In this document: in pieces, positions 16,230 to 24,833 of the stretch
How the letters are laid out: each line of letters opens with the position of its first letter
Numbering within the stretch: position 1 is the first letter of the stretch
NCBI RefSeq assembly: GCF_014651015.1
Contig: NZ_BMWB01000016.1
Span: 1 to 64,000, forward strand
DNA: 64,000 nt
Direction: 5' to 3'
DNA from: Streptomyces xantholiticus
Lineage (GTDB): Bacteria; Actinomycetota; Actinomycetes; Streptomycetales; Streptomycetaceae
The notes under the pieces: model-generated
The model's database searches: none
What the model was told of the DNA's origin: nothing
What the model saw: the letters and a program-made list of their open reading frames with translations, nothing else
Position numbers and translations under genes: made by a program

Positions 16230-17129
16230 TTGGGCCAGCGTGCCGCCGCCCGCAAAGGGCGCAGCCGCGGACGGAGCCGTCGGGGTACGGCCCGGCGCCG
16301 TCCCACCGGTCCGATAGTGCTGCTGGGCCTCTGCGTGGCTCTCCTGTCGGTCGGCGCGGGAGCCGCCCTCGCGCATTGGCGGGGCGTCCCGCCCGCCAGG
16401 ACGGTGGCGGACGGCCGGGAGGTCTCGCCGCTGATGTCCGTTACGGCGTCACCGGAGGCCGCGTCGCCGTCCCCCTCGAAGAGTCCCGGGCGCTCCCCGG
16501 AGCACGAGCCGAAGCCGTCCCCGTCCCCGTCCTCGTCCGCGTCCAAAAGCAAGAAGCCCTCCGTGCCCGCCTCCGGCCCCGGGACGTTCACCGCGGCGCA
16601 GTCGAGCGGTGAGGCGACCGGAGACAGCGGCACGCTGCGCCGCTACCGGGTGGAGGTCGAGGACGGCACCGACGTCTCCGCCCGGCAGGCGGCCGCCGAG
16701 ATCCAGCAGATCCTCGCCCACCCGCGCGGCTGGGCGGCGAACGGCCGGGGCCGTTTCCAGCTCGTCTCGTCGAATGCCGACTTCGTGATCAAGATCGCCA
16801 CTCCCGCCACCGCGGACAAGCTGTGCCTGGCCGTGGGGCTCAACACGCACGGTGAGCTGAACTGCGAGACCGTGGAGGGCGTCGTGGTGAATCTCAAGCG
16901 CTGGCTGTTGGGCTCGCCCACGTTCGCCGGCACCTCCGCCGAGTACCGGCACCTGATCATCAACCACGAGGTCGGGCACGAGATCGGCATCCGGCAGCAC
17001 ATGGGCTGCCCCGGCCCCGGCAGGCCCGCGCCGGTGATGATGCAGCAGATCAAGGGCCTGAACGGATGCATCTCCAACGCCTGGCCGTACGACGACGAAG
17101 GGGCGTATCTCACCGGCCCGCCCGCGTGA
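16230..17129 (+). CDS. DUF3152 membrane-anchored, metalloprotease-like protein
   Basis: The 299-aa product has a basic N-terminus, one membrane helix (about 28-50), a Ser/Pro/Lys-rich linker (about 70-115) and an extracytoplasmic DUF3152 domain. The domain contains NHEVGHEIG, an HExxH zinc motif followed by a Gly. The third histidine is one residue further on than in classic metzincins (HExxHxxGxxxH). Later come a cysteine pair and PVMMQQIKGL. Peptidase activity has not been shown for this family as far as I know. A TTG start at 16230 is set by GGGGAGAGG 6-7 nt upstream; no ATG or GTG fits. Confidence 0.82.
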   Translation: MGQRAAARKGRSRGRSRRGTARRRPTGPIVLLGLCVALLSVGAGAALAHWRGVPPARTVADGREVSPLMSVTASPEAASPSPSKSPGRSPEHEPKPSPSPSSSASKSKKPSVPASGPGTFTAAQSSGEATGDSGTLRRYRVEVEDGTDVSARQAAAEIQQILAHPRGWAANGRGRFQLVSSNADFVIKIATPATADKLCLAVGLNTHGELNCETVEGVVVNLKRWLLGSPTFAGTSAEYRHLIINHEVGHEIGIRQHMGCPGPGRPAPVMMQQIKGLNGCISNAWPYDDEGAYLTGPPA

Positions 17130-17146
17130 ACTTCTGTTTATGATGC

Positions 17147-17171
17147 CGGTGGGGACCGGGGCCCACACCGG
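17147..17171 (+). promoter_or_regulatory. kynA leader: TATGAT box and stem-loop
   Basis: TATGAT (17139-17144) lies 10 bp after the previous stop. CCGGTG (17146-17151) and CACCGG (17166-17171) enclose a GGG/CCC-containing stem between it and the kynA Shine-Dalgarno sequence. The leader would be about 70 nt. A -35 box is not evident. Confidence 0.4.
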
Positions 17172-17216
17172 AACAGGAAGGGGCGGACCGCTACCCGGAT
17201 CGTCGAGGAGACAGCG

Positions 17217-18035
17217 ATGTCACATGACGCCGCCCCGAACCTGGATTTCGCGGGCACCACGCCGTACGAGGACTACGTACAGGCGGACGTCCTCACCCAC
17301 CTCCAGCATCCGCGGTCCGACGACCCCGGCGAGATGGTCTTCCTGGTCACCACCCAGGTCATGGAGCTGTGGTTCACCGTCGTCGTCCACGAGTGGGAGA
17401 CCGCCGCACGCGCCCTGCGCGAGGACCGGATCCCCGTGGCGATGGACGCGCTCAAGCGATCGGTACGTGAGCTGGAGGCACTGAACGCCTCCTGGAAGCC
17501 GATCGCCAACCTGACGCCTGCGCAGTTCAACGCCTACCGCGACGCCCTCGGCGAGGGCTCCGGCTTCCAGTCCGCGATGTACCGGCGGATGGAGTTCCTG
17601 CTCGGCGACAAGTCCGCCTCCATGCTCGTACCCCACCGCGGTGCCCCGCGCGTCCACGCGGAACTGGAGAAGGCGCTGCACGAGCCGAGCCTCTACGACG
17701 AGGTGCTGCGGCTCCTCGCACGGCGCGGCTACGCGGTGCCGGCCGAGGTGCTGGAGCGCGACCTGTCCCAGAAGTACGAGCCGTCCGAGGCGGTCGAGGA
17801 CGCCTGGGCCGAGGTCTACTCGGGCGACCAGGAGACCGAGCTGGTGCGGCTCGGCGAGGCGCTCACCGACGTCGGTGAACTGGTCTGGCGATGGCGAAAC
17901 GACCATCTCGTGGCGACCCGGCGGGCCATGGGCTCCAAGGTCGGCACCGGTGGCTCAGCCGGGGTGACCTGGCTGGAGAAGCGCGCCCGCAAGAACGTTT
18001 TCCCCGAGCTGTGGACGGCGCGCAGCCATGTCTGA
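17217..18035 (+). CDS. kynA: Tryptophan 2,3-dioxygenase
   Basis: This 272-aa heme enzyme opens the indole ring of L-tryptophan with O2 to give N-formylkynurenine. Family signatures include TPYEDYVQADVLTHLQHPR, the distal pocket EMVFLVTTQVMELWFTVVVHE, GEGSGFQSAMYRRMEFLLGDK, and the C-terminal MGSKVGTGGSAGVTWLEKRA. GAGGAGA precedes the ATG. The gene overlaps kynU by 8 nt, so the two are co-translated. With the downstream hydrolase they supply a full tryptophan-to-anthranilate route. Confidence 0.97.
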   Translation: MSHDAAPNLDFAGTTPYEDYVQADVLTHLQHPRSDDPGEMVFLVTTQVMELWFTVVVHEWETAARALREDRIPVAMDALKRSVRELEALNASWKPIANLTPAQFNAYRDALGEGSGFQSAMYRRMEFLLGDKSASMLVPHRGAPRVHAELEKALHEPSLYDEVLRLLARRGYAVPAEVLERDLSQKYEPSEAVEDAWAEVYSGDQETELVRLGEALTDVGELVWRWRNDHLVATRRAMGSKVGTGGSAGVTWLEKRARKNVFPELWTARSHV

Positions 18036-19221
18036 GTCTCTGGCCCGGCGGGCCGCGGCGCTCGACGCCGCAGACGAACTCGCCGATGCGCGAAAGCTGT
18101 TCACCCTCGACGAGACGGTGTACCTCGACGGCAACTCGCTGGGCGCGCTGCCCGCGCACGTGCCCGAGCGGGTCGCCGACGTCGTGAACCGCCAGTGGGG
18201 ACAGCTGCGCATCCGTTCCTGGACCGAAGGCGACTGGTGGACCGCGCCCGAGCGGATCGGCGACCGCATATCGCCCCTGGTGGGCGCGGCGCCCGGGCAG
18301 ATCGTGGTCGGCGACTCCACCAGCGTCAACGTCTTCAAGGCAGTCGTGGGTGCGGTGCGGCTCGTCGACGACCCGGCACGGACCGACGTCCTCGTCGATG
18401 CGACGACGTTCCCCACGGACGGGTACATCGCGTCGTCCGCCGCGCGGATGACCGGTCGGCGGATCGTTCCCGTCGACCCGGCCGGCCTTCCCTCGGCGCT
18501 CGGCCCGGCCACGGCCGTCGTGCTCCTCAACCACGTCGACTACCGCTCCGGTCGGCTCCACGACCTGCCCGGCCTCACGGCGGCGATCCACGACGCCGGC
18601 GCCCTCGCGGTCTGGGACCTGTGCCACAGCGCGGGCGCGATGCCGGTCGGGCTCGACGCGCACGGCGTCGACCTCGCGGTGGGCTGCACCTACAAGTACC
18701 TGAACGGCGGGCCCGGTTCGCCCGCGTACCTGTACGTCGCAGAGCGGCACCAGGCGTCCTTCGACTCGCCCCTGCCGGGCTGGACGTCGCACGCCGACCC
18801 GTTCGCGATGACACCCGGCTACGAGGCGGCCTCCGGCTCGACCCGGGGCCGGGTCGGCACGCCCGACATCCTGTCCATGCTCGCCCTCGAGGCGGCACTG
18901 GACGTCTGGGACGGGGTCTCGATCGAGGCGGTACGGGCCAAGAGCCTGGCCCTGACGGACTTCTTCCTGGAGTGCGTCGAGGCGTACGCCCTGGCAGGCC
19001 GGGTCGTGTCCCTCACCCCCGTGGACCACGCGTCCCGCGGCAGCCAGGTCGCACTGCGCTGCGGGGACGCGCCGAGGGTCATGGAGGAGCTGATCGCCCG
19101 CGGCGTCGTGGGCGATCTGCGACGCCCGGACGTGCTGCGCTTCGGCTTCACCCCGCTGTACGTCGGCTTCGCCGACACGGAACGGGCGGCGCGGGTACTG
19201 GCTGAGGTGCTCTCCGTGTAG
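18028..19221 (+). CDS. kynU: Kynureninase
   Basis: This 397-aa PLP enzyme hydrolyses L-kynurenine to anthranilate and L-alanine. Visible features are YLDGNSLGALP at the N-terminus, VVGDSTSVNVFK for cofactor phosphate binding, DLCHSAGAMPVGLDAHGVD, and the PLP-lysine segment VGCTYKYLNGGPGSPAYLYV. The C-terminal RFGFTPLYVGFADTERA completes the active site. Its ATG lies 8 nt inside the end of kynA. Anthranilate could feed secondary metabolism or tryptophan re-synthesis. Confidence 0.97.
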   Translation: MSESLARRAAALDAADELADARKLFTLDETVYLDGNSLGALPAHVPERVADVVNRQWGQLRIRSWTEGDWWTAPERIGDRISPLVGAAPGQIVVGDSTSVNVFKAVVGAVRLVDDPARTDVLVDATTFPTDGYIASSAARMTGRRIVPVDPAGLPSALGPATAVVLLNHVDYRSGRLHDLPGLTAAIHDAGALAVWDLCHSAGAMPVGLDAHGVDLAVGCTYKYLNGGPGSPAYLYVAERHQASFDSPLPGWTSHADPFAMTPGYEAASGSTRGRVGTPDILSMLALEAALDVWDGVSIEAVRAKSLALTDFFLECVEAYALAGRVVSLTPVDHASRGSQVALRCGDAPRVMEELIARGVVGDLRRPDVLRFGFTPLYVGFADTERAARVLAEVLSV

Positions 19222-19229
19222 GGCCACCG

Positions 19230-19440
19230 CGCGGGCTGTTCCCCACCCCGACCCTTCCCGGTACCGGGGCTCCGCCCCGGACCCCCGGTACCGCGCGAAG
19301 CGCGGTGTCCGGGGGGCGCCGGACGGGCTGTATTGCCGCCACGCGGCAATACTCCGGGCGAGCCCGTCCCGGTGTGGGGTACCACCCACGCCGCCAGGCG
19401 TTGGGCAGGACGGGTGGGGGGACATCTCCCCACCCGCACC
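19230..19440. repeat. GC-rich intergenic repeat with nested hairpins
   Basis: The gap after kynU contains several stem-loops. The clearest is TATTGCCGC (19331-19339) with GCGGCAATA (19343-19351), nested inside GGACGGGCT (19321-19329) and AGCCCGTCC (19361-19369). The 17-bp GCTCCGCCCCGGACCCC (19269-19285) recurs exactly at 42669-42685. Such elements are common in Streptomyces intergenic DNA. The nested hairpin probably terminates kynU transcription. Confidence 0.6.
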
Positions 19441-19508
19441 ACCCCGGCTGGTAGCGTCCGCGCTGGTCAGGTGGAACAGGCCACCACCGCGGGACTGTTG
19501 GAGCACGC

Positions 19509-20381
19509 ATGCCGGACCCCGTCGCCCGTGACGCCGCAGAGGAAGCGTCGGCGATGTCGCATCCCGCCGTCGCAGCGGACGCATCCGCCGCGTACGGGGC
19601 TCACCCCGACCAGGTCGTCGACTTCTATGCGCCCCGCACCGGGCATGCCGCCGTGCCGCTGGTGGTCGTGCTGCACGGAGGGGCGTGGCGGGCGCCGTAC
19701 GACCGGCAGCATGTGACGCCGTTCGCCGACTTCCTGGCGCGGCGCGGGCTCGCCGTCGCCAACGTCGAGTACCGGCGCGGCCGGGAGATTCCGCAGCAGC
19801 GGGGCGACGCCGGCCCGGTCGCCGGGCGGTGGCCGGAGACGTTCGACGACGTGGCAGCGGCACTGGACGCGCTGCCGGACCTCGCGCGGAAGACGCTGCC
19901 ACAGGCGGACCCGCGGCGGATCGTGGTGACCGGGCATTCCGCCGGTGGTCATCTCGCGTTGTGGGCGGCCGCCCGGCACGTGCTGCCGGCCGGCTCGCCG
20001 TGGCGGCTCGCCGCGCCGCCCGCGCTGCGCGGGGTCGTCGCTCTCGCGCCGATCGCGGACTTCGGCGCGGCCGTGGAGCTCGGGGTGTGCGGCGGCGCGG
20101 TGCGGCAACTGCTGGGTGGCGAGGAGCAGTACGACGAGCGGGCCGCGCACACGGACCCTGCCGCGTTGCTGCCGACCGGAATCGCCACGGTCGTGGTGCA
20201 GGGGCGTGCGGACATCGTCGTGCCGCAGACTGTCGCGGAAGCGTACGTCGAAGCGGCGGCGAAGGCCGGCGAGACCGTCGGTTGGACGCTGCTGGAGGAG
20301 GTCGGGCACTTCCCATTGATCGACCCGGCGGCGGACGCCTGCGCGGTGGTCGCGGAGGAAATTGCCCAACTGGCTTGGTGA
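19509..20381 (+). CDS. Alpha/beta hydrolase, kynurenine formamidase-like
   Basis: This 290-aa hydrolase has the oxyanion HGGAW motif, the nucleophile elbow VTGHSAGGHLALWAA, a catalytic aspartate in GRADIVVP and a histidine in EVGHFPLID. The HGG plus GHSAGG pattern fits the esterase/kynurenine-formamidase group. Its place directly after kynA-kynU suggests it hydrolyses N-formylkynurenine to kynurenine; this is inference from context. ATG 19509 has GGAG about 7 nt upstream; ATG 19554 is an alternative. A 287-bp repeat-bearing gap separates it from kynU, so it likely has its own promoter. Confidence 0.8.
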   Translation: MPDPVARDAAEEASAMSHPAVAADASAAYGAHPDQVVDFYAPRTGHAAVPLVVVLHGGAWRAPYDRQHVTPFADFLARRGLAVANVEYRRGREIPQQRGDAGPVAGRWPETFDDVAAALDALPDLARKTLPQADPRRIVVTGHSAGGHLALWAAARHVLPAGSPWRLAAPPALRGVVALAPIADFGAAVELGVCGGAVRQLLGGEEQYDERAAHTDPAALLPTGIATVVVQGRADIVVPQTVAEAYVEAAAKAGETVGWTLLEEVGHFPLIDPAADACAVVAEEIAQLAW

Positions 20382-20432
20382 CAGGGGGTATTGCGGACAA
20401 AAGCTGACCGCAAGCCCTCATACGTTCTTCCC

Positions 20433-21254
20433 ATGACGAATCTCGTGACCGGAGCAACCGGAACCGTAGGCCGCCAGGTGGTCGCGGAGCTTCTCCGCCG
20501 TGGACAGTCCGTCCGTGCCCTGACCCGCGATCCTGCGAAGGCCGACTTCCCCGATGGCGTCGAGGTGGTGCAGGGCGACCTCACCGACGCCGAGACCCTG
20601 GCCCCCGCCCTGGCGGGCGTCACCGGCCTGCACCTGATCACCTTCGGTGGCCCGTACTTCGCCCCGTTGGAGACCGGAACGCGCATCCTGGAGCTGGCGA
20701 AGGAGGCCGGCGTGCAGCGCATCACCGTGCTGCACGGCGGCGGTCCGAGCCTCCTGGAGGACACGGTCCGGGCGAGCGGCTTCACGTGGACCGTGCTGAT
20801 GCCGGTGGAGTTCATGGCGAACGCTCTGGAGTGGGCGGACGGCATCCGCAGGGACGCCGAGGTCCGTGAGCCGTTCGTCGGCAGGCTCAGCGCCATGGTC
20901 CACGAGGCGGACATCGGTGCCGTCGCGGCGGTGGCCCTCACCGAGGAGGGCCACGGCGGGCAGGAGTACGTGCTCACCGGTCCCCAAGTGCTGTCCCTGG
21001 CAGACAAGGTCGACGCACTCGCCGCCGCCCGTGGCCGGAAGATCAGGCTCGTCGAGCTGAGTGAGGAGCAGGCCGTCGCGCAGTGGCGGGCCGCAGGCCA
21101 GGGCGAAGACGTCATCGGCTTCCTGCTGGAGGCCTACGGCAACACACCGCCCGTCGGCCGTACGGTCGTCGACACGGTGGAGAAGGTCACCGGCCGGCCG
21201 GCCCGTACCTTCGCCGAGTGGGCGCAGGAGCACGCGGACACGTTCAGGAGCTGA
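20433..21254 (+). CDS. NAD(P)-binding NmrA-like reductase
   Basis: This 273-aa atypical short-chain dehydrogenase opens with LVTGATGTVGRQVV, the Rossmann dinucleotide-binding loop. It has VVQGDLTDAETLAPAL and a C-terminal substrate region typical of NmrA/quinone-oxidoreductase-2 proteins. It lacks a canonical YxxxK, as usual for NmrA members. Role: NAD(P)H-dependent reduction or redox sensing, substrate unknown. ATG 20433 follows TACGTT (20421-20426) by 6 nt, suggesting a leaderless transcript. A hairpin lies after the stop. Confidence 0.85.
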   Translation: MTNLVTGATGTVGRQVVAELLRRGQSVRALTRDPAKADFPDGVEVVQGDLTDAETLAPALAGVTGLHLITFGGPYFAPLETGTRILELAKEAGVQRITVLHGGGPSLLEDTVRASGFTWTVLMPVEFMANALEWADGIRRDAEVREPFVGRLSAMVHEADIGAVAAVALTEEGHGGQEYVLTGPQVLSLADKVDALAAARGRKIRLVELSEEQAVAQWRAAGQGEDVIGFLLEAYGNTPPVGRTVVDTVEKVTGRPARTFAEWAQEHADTFRS

Positions 21255-21260
21255 TGCGCC

Positions 21261-21303
21261 ACGGGTAGGGGGCCACGGCCCGGGGGGTGCTGCCCCTACC
21301 CGT
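21261..21303 (+). terminator. Terminator after the NmrA-like gene
   Basis: An 11-bp perfect stem (ACGGGTAGGGG at 21261-21271, complement at 21293-21303). Confidence 0.75.
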
Positions 21304-21411
21304 CATACCTGAGAGCTACGCCGCAGATGCGCTCCGAGGCGGGACGCAGACGACACGCCCCGATTCATAACTTCTGGTCCGGACACAGCGATCCGGACCG
21401 GAAGGAACTCC

Positions 21412-22371
21412 ATGGCGTCCCGCCTTCGGCGTGCTCTGCTCGCCGCCCTCGTCACCGCCACCGTGGTCGTCCCGGTCTCGGCCGCGGCGCGGCCCTCCGC
21501 CGTCCCGGCGCCGCGGCCCGCCACCGTCGGCCCGCTGAACGCCGCTGAACTCCCCCGGCTGGAGCAGCGGTTCGTCGTCAACCGCGACAACATCCGGGCG
21601 GCGGCACGGGCTGCCGACGAGCACGGCGACCATACCCGGGCGGCCGCGCTGCGCGAGATGGCCGCCGCCGGACGGCAGTTCCTCACCTTCGACGGGCGCG
21701 AGGGCGGCCGCAGCGCCGAGGTGTTCGGCGACCTCGCCCGCGCCGACCGGATCGCCGTTCTCGTCCCCGGCTCCGACACGAACCTCGACACCTATGCACG
21801 CCTGCACGCCGGGGCCGTGGCGCTCCACGACGCCGTGCGGAAGGCGGGCGGACCGCGTACGGCGGTCGTCGCCTGGCTCGGTTACGCAACGCCCGGGACC
21901 GTGAGCACCGATGTGCTGACGACCGGACGGGCGGACGGTGCGGCTGTGCAACTTCGTGCTTTCGCAGATGAGTTGCGCGCGGCGCGGCCGATGGCGGGGC
22001 TGTCGCTGCTCTGTCACTCGTACGGCTCCGTCGTCTGCGCCCGCGCCGCGCACCGGCTCGCCGCCGCGGACATCGCCCTCTACGGCAGCCCGGGTACGGG
22101 CTTCGGCACGGTCCGCGAACTCCGCAGCCGTGCCACCGTCTGGGCCGGGCGCGGCGGCGGCGACTGGATCGCGGACGTGCCCCACATACGGCTCGAACTC
22201 CTCGGCAGCGAAGTCGGTTTCGGCACCGATCCGGTCGCCGCCGCCTTCGGTGCCCGCGTCTTCGACGCCGGCGACTGCGGGCACAGCGACTACCTGAAGC
22301 CGGGCACAACCGCCCTGGAGAACCTCGCGCTCATCGCCGCGGGCCGCACCGGTGAGGTGACCCGTGCGTGA
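21412..22371 (+). CDS. Secreted alpha/beta hydrolase (DUF1023-type)
   Basis: This 319-aa protein has a signal peptide (basic start, then LLAALVTATVVVPVSAAARP). An alpha/beta-hydrolase domain of the actinobacterial DUF1023 type follows, with VLVPGSDTNLDTYARLHAGA, WLGYATPG and the nucleophile SLLCHSYGSVVC. The residue before the nucleophile histidine is Cys rather than the usual Gly (CHSYG versus GHSYG). The final catalytic His is near CGHSDYL. GAAGGAA precedes the ATG. It overlaps the next gene by 8 nt and heads a string of overlapping genes running to the response regulator. It probably acts on a cell-envelope ester; no substrate is known. Confidence 0.85.
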   Translation: MASRLRRALLAALVTATVVVPVSAAARPSAVPAPRPATVGPLNAAELPRLEQRFVVNRDNIRAAARAADEHGDHTRAAALREMAAAGRQFLTFDGREGGRSAEVFGDLARADRIAVLVPGSDTNLDTYARLHAGAVALHDAVRKAGGPRTAVVAWLGYATPGTVSTDVLTTGRADGAAVQLRAFADELRAARPMAGLSLLCHSYGSVVCARAAHRLAAADIALYGSPGTGFGTVRELRSRATVWAGRGGGDWIADVPHIRLELLGSEVGFGTDPVAAAFGARVFDAGDCGHSDYLKPGTTALENLALIAAGRTGEVTRA

Positions 22372-23527
22372 ACTCGCGCGCCGCATCGACGCCGCCACCC
22401 CGCCCGGACGCGACCGGGCAGTCGACGCGCTGCGCGCGATCGCCGTTCTCGGTGTCGTGCTGGGGCACTGGCTGGTCACCGCGCTCGTCACCGACGGCGG
22501 GGAGCTGCGGGGGACGAGCCCGCTGGTCCACATGCGCCAACTGGCCCCGGTGTCATGGACGTTCCAGACCCTTGCGGTGTTCTTCCTGGTCGGCGGTTAC
22601 GCCGCCACCCGCAGCCACGGCCGTGCGCGGTCCCGCGGTACCGCGTACGGGCAGTGGCTGGGAAGCCGCCTCGCCCGGCTCTTCGGTCCGGTCGCGGCCG
22701 TCCTCACCCTGTGGACGGTCGCCTCGGCGGCGATGCTCGCCGGCGGGACCGCCCTGGCGACACTGCGCACCTTGCTGAACCTGGTCCTGTCGCCGCTCTG
22801 GTTCCTGCTGGTCTTCGCCGCACTGACCGCTGCGACACCCTTCGTGTCCCGGCTGCATCCACTGTGGCCGCTGGCGGTGGTGCTGCATGTGGACGTGTTC
22901 CGGTTCGGGTTCGAAGCTCCCGTGGCCCTGGGCTGGATCAACCTCGCCGCCGGCTGGCTCGTCCCGTACTGTCTTGGCGCCGCCTGGGCGCGCGGCGGAC
23001 TGCGCGGCCGTGACACCCGGTGGGCGCTGCTCGGTGCGGGTGCCGTCACGACCGCCGGGCTCGTGCTGTGGGCCGGTTATCCGGCGTCGATGGTCGGGGT
23101 GCCCGGTCAGGCCGTCTCGAATCTCGCCCCGCCGACGCTCGCGGCCGTCACCTTCGGCCTCGCCCAGTGCGGCGCCGCGCTGCTGCTGCTCGGCCCGCTT
23201 CGCCGGGCGATGCGGCGGCCGGTCCTGTGGGCGGCCGTCGCCCTGCTGAACCTGTCGGCGATGACCGTTTTCCTCTGGCACCAGACGGCGTTGATGGCCG
23301 TCACCGCCGCCGGGCTGCTCGCCGGGGCGCCACTGCCCGGACTGCACACCGCCCCCGACGGCCCGGCCTGGGTGTTCGCCCGGTTCGCCTGGCTGCCGGT
23401 GTTCGCCGCGGCGCTCGCGGTGTGCCTGGCGGCGTTCCGTACCCACGAGCACGGCACGAGGCGCGGCCGGGGCTCCAGGGTGGTCCTCGGATCGGCCCCC
23501 GCCCGAAGGAGCAGGACGCATGTCTAG
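22364..23527 (+). CDS. Acyltransferase-3 family membrane protein
   Basis: This 387-aa protein has about ten membrane helices and the acyltransferase-3 (OafA/YrhL-like) opening R-D-R-A-V-D-x-L-R-A-I-A-V with a catalytic-type histidine in VVLGHW. Members O-acylate exported sugars, lipids or antibiotics. The GTG start at 22364 lies inside the hydrolase gene, with GAGGTG about 5 nt upstream. It overlaps the sensor kinase gene by 8 nt. Coupling of a secreted hydrolase and an acyltransferase to a two-component system suggests envelope modification under signal control (inference). Confidence 0.85.
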   Translation: MRELARRIDAATPPGRDRAVDALRAIAVLGVVLGHWLVTALVTDGGELRGTSPLVHMRQLAPVSWTFQTLAVFFLVGGYAATRSHGRARSRGTAYGQWLGSRLARLFGPVAAVLTLWTVASAAMLAGGTALATLRTLLNLVLSPLWFLLVFAALTAATPFVSRLHPLWPLAVVLHVDVFRFGFEAPVALGWINLAAGWLVPYCLGAAWARGGLRGRDTRWALLGAGAVTTAGLVLWAGYPASMVGVPGQAVSNLAPPTLAAVTFGLAQCGAALLLLGPLRRAMRRPVLWAAVALLNLSAMTVFLWHQTALMAVTAAGLLAGAPLPGLHTAPDGPAWVFARFAWLPVFAAALAVCLAAFRTHEHGTRRGRGSRVVLGSAPARRSRTHV

Positions 23528-24833
23528 GGTTGGGCCGGTGAAGACGACCGCCGCCGCGCGCACCGCACTGAGGGATGCCGTGCGTGCCTTCCGCAGCGAC
23601 CTGGGGGCCGGCGGGCGCCACCCGCTGCCGCCGATGCGCGGTCCGCGGTGGCTGCGCCGGCTGCCGCACACCGTCGTGGTGTGGCTGGCGATCGTCTTCA
23701 CCGTTGGGCACGGGGACCAACTCGTCACCAGCTACAGCATGGCGCCCCCGAACGCGATGCCGCTCGCGATCGCCCTCGGCGGCGCGATCGTACTGGCCGT
23801 CTTCCGGCCGTTGCCCGCCTGGTGGCTGTCCATGGCGGTCGCCGCGCTCGGCGCCGAGTTCGGCAGGACGTACCGTTTCGGGTCGGACGGGCCGTGGCCC
23901 TGGCCGTTCACCGGGATCCTGGCGCACGCCCTGGTGCTGTTCCTGCTGACCCTCCGGGTGCGTACCCGGGTGGCCGTCGAGGCGCTGGTGCTCAGCGTGC
24001 TGCTGGGGCTGGCCGCCGAAACGCTGTCCGGCGATCACCCCCACGTCTCGTCGGTGGTGCTCTCCGGGGTCGTCTTCACCGTCGCCGTCGTGCTCGGCTC
24101 CGCACGGCGCGGGCTGCGTGAGGCGCGTGGCCGGCTCGTGGAGCAGGAGGTGCTCACGGCGGAGGAGCGCACCCGCCGGACCGTCCTGGAGGAGCGCAGC
24201 AGGATCGCCCGCGAACTGCACGACGTCGTCGCCCACCACATGTCGGTGATCTCGATCCAGGCGCAGGTCGCCCCGCACCTGGTGAAGGACCCGCCGGAGG
24301 AGCTCAGGGAGAACCTGGCGGGCATACGGCAGAACGCCCTCGACGCGCTCACCGAACTCCGCCGGGTGCTGGGCGTCCTCCGCTCGGAGAACCCGGAAGC
24401 GGCGGAGCCCGCACCGCACGCCCCGTTGCCGACGCTGGCCCGTCTCGGGACCCTCGTCGAGAACGCCCGCGCCGCGGGGCTGACCGTGCGGTGCGTCACG
24501 ACCGGCGACGTGCGCCCGCTGACGCCGGGTGTGGAACTGTCCGCGTACCGCATCGTGCAGGAGGCGCTGAGCAACGCGATCCGCCACGCGCCCGGCACGG
24601 CCGTACGGATAGAGCTCGCCCACACCGCGCCCGGGCTGCGGGTCAGCGTCACCAACACCGCGCCGCTCCGGTCCGCGCCCCCGTCGCCGGGCGCCGGGCA
24701 CGGGCTGCTCGGGATGCGCGAGCGGGCGGCCATGCTGGGCGGCGACCTCGCCGCCGGGCCCGCACCGGACGGCGGCTACGAAGTGACCGCCCTTCTACCG
24801 ACGGACTCTCTACCCACGGAGCAGCAGACATGA
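23520..24833 (+). CDS. Sensor histidine kinase (NarL/DesK-type, HisKA_3)
   Basis: This 437-aa kinase has about six N-terminal membrane helices (roughly 50-200), a HisKA_3 dimerisation domain with the phospho-acceptor at His234 in ARELHDVVAHHMSV, and a C-terminal HATPase. The HATPase carries the N box YRIVQEALSNAIRHA and the G box GHGLLGMRER. The signal is unknown and no extracytoplasmic loop is large. ATG 23520 is fixed by AAGGAG 8 nt upstream. It overlaps the acyltransferase gene (8 nt) and the response regulator gene (4 nt). A closely similar kinase follows at 25591. Confidence 0.93.
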   Translation: MSRVGPVKTTAAARTALRDAVRAFRSDLGAGGRHPLPPMRGPRWLRRLPHTVVVWLAIVFTVGHGDQLVTSYSMAPPNAMPLAIALGGAIVLAVFRPLPAWWLSMAVAALGAEFGRTYRFGSDGPWPWPFTGILAHALVLFLLTLRVRTRVAVEALVLSVLLGLAAETLSGDHPHVSSVVLSGVVFTVAVVLGSARRGLREARGRLVEQEVLTAEERTRRTVLEERSRIARELHDVVAHHMSVISIQAQVAPHLVKDPPEELRENLAGIRQNALDALTELRRVLGVLRSENPEAAEPAPHAPLPTLARLGTLVENARAAGLTVRCVTTGDVRPLTPGVELSAYRIVQEALSNAIRHAPGTAVRIELAHTAPGLRVSVTNTAPLRSAPPSPGAGHGLLGMRERAAMLGGDLAAGPAPDGGYEVTALLPTDSLPTEQQT

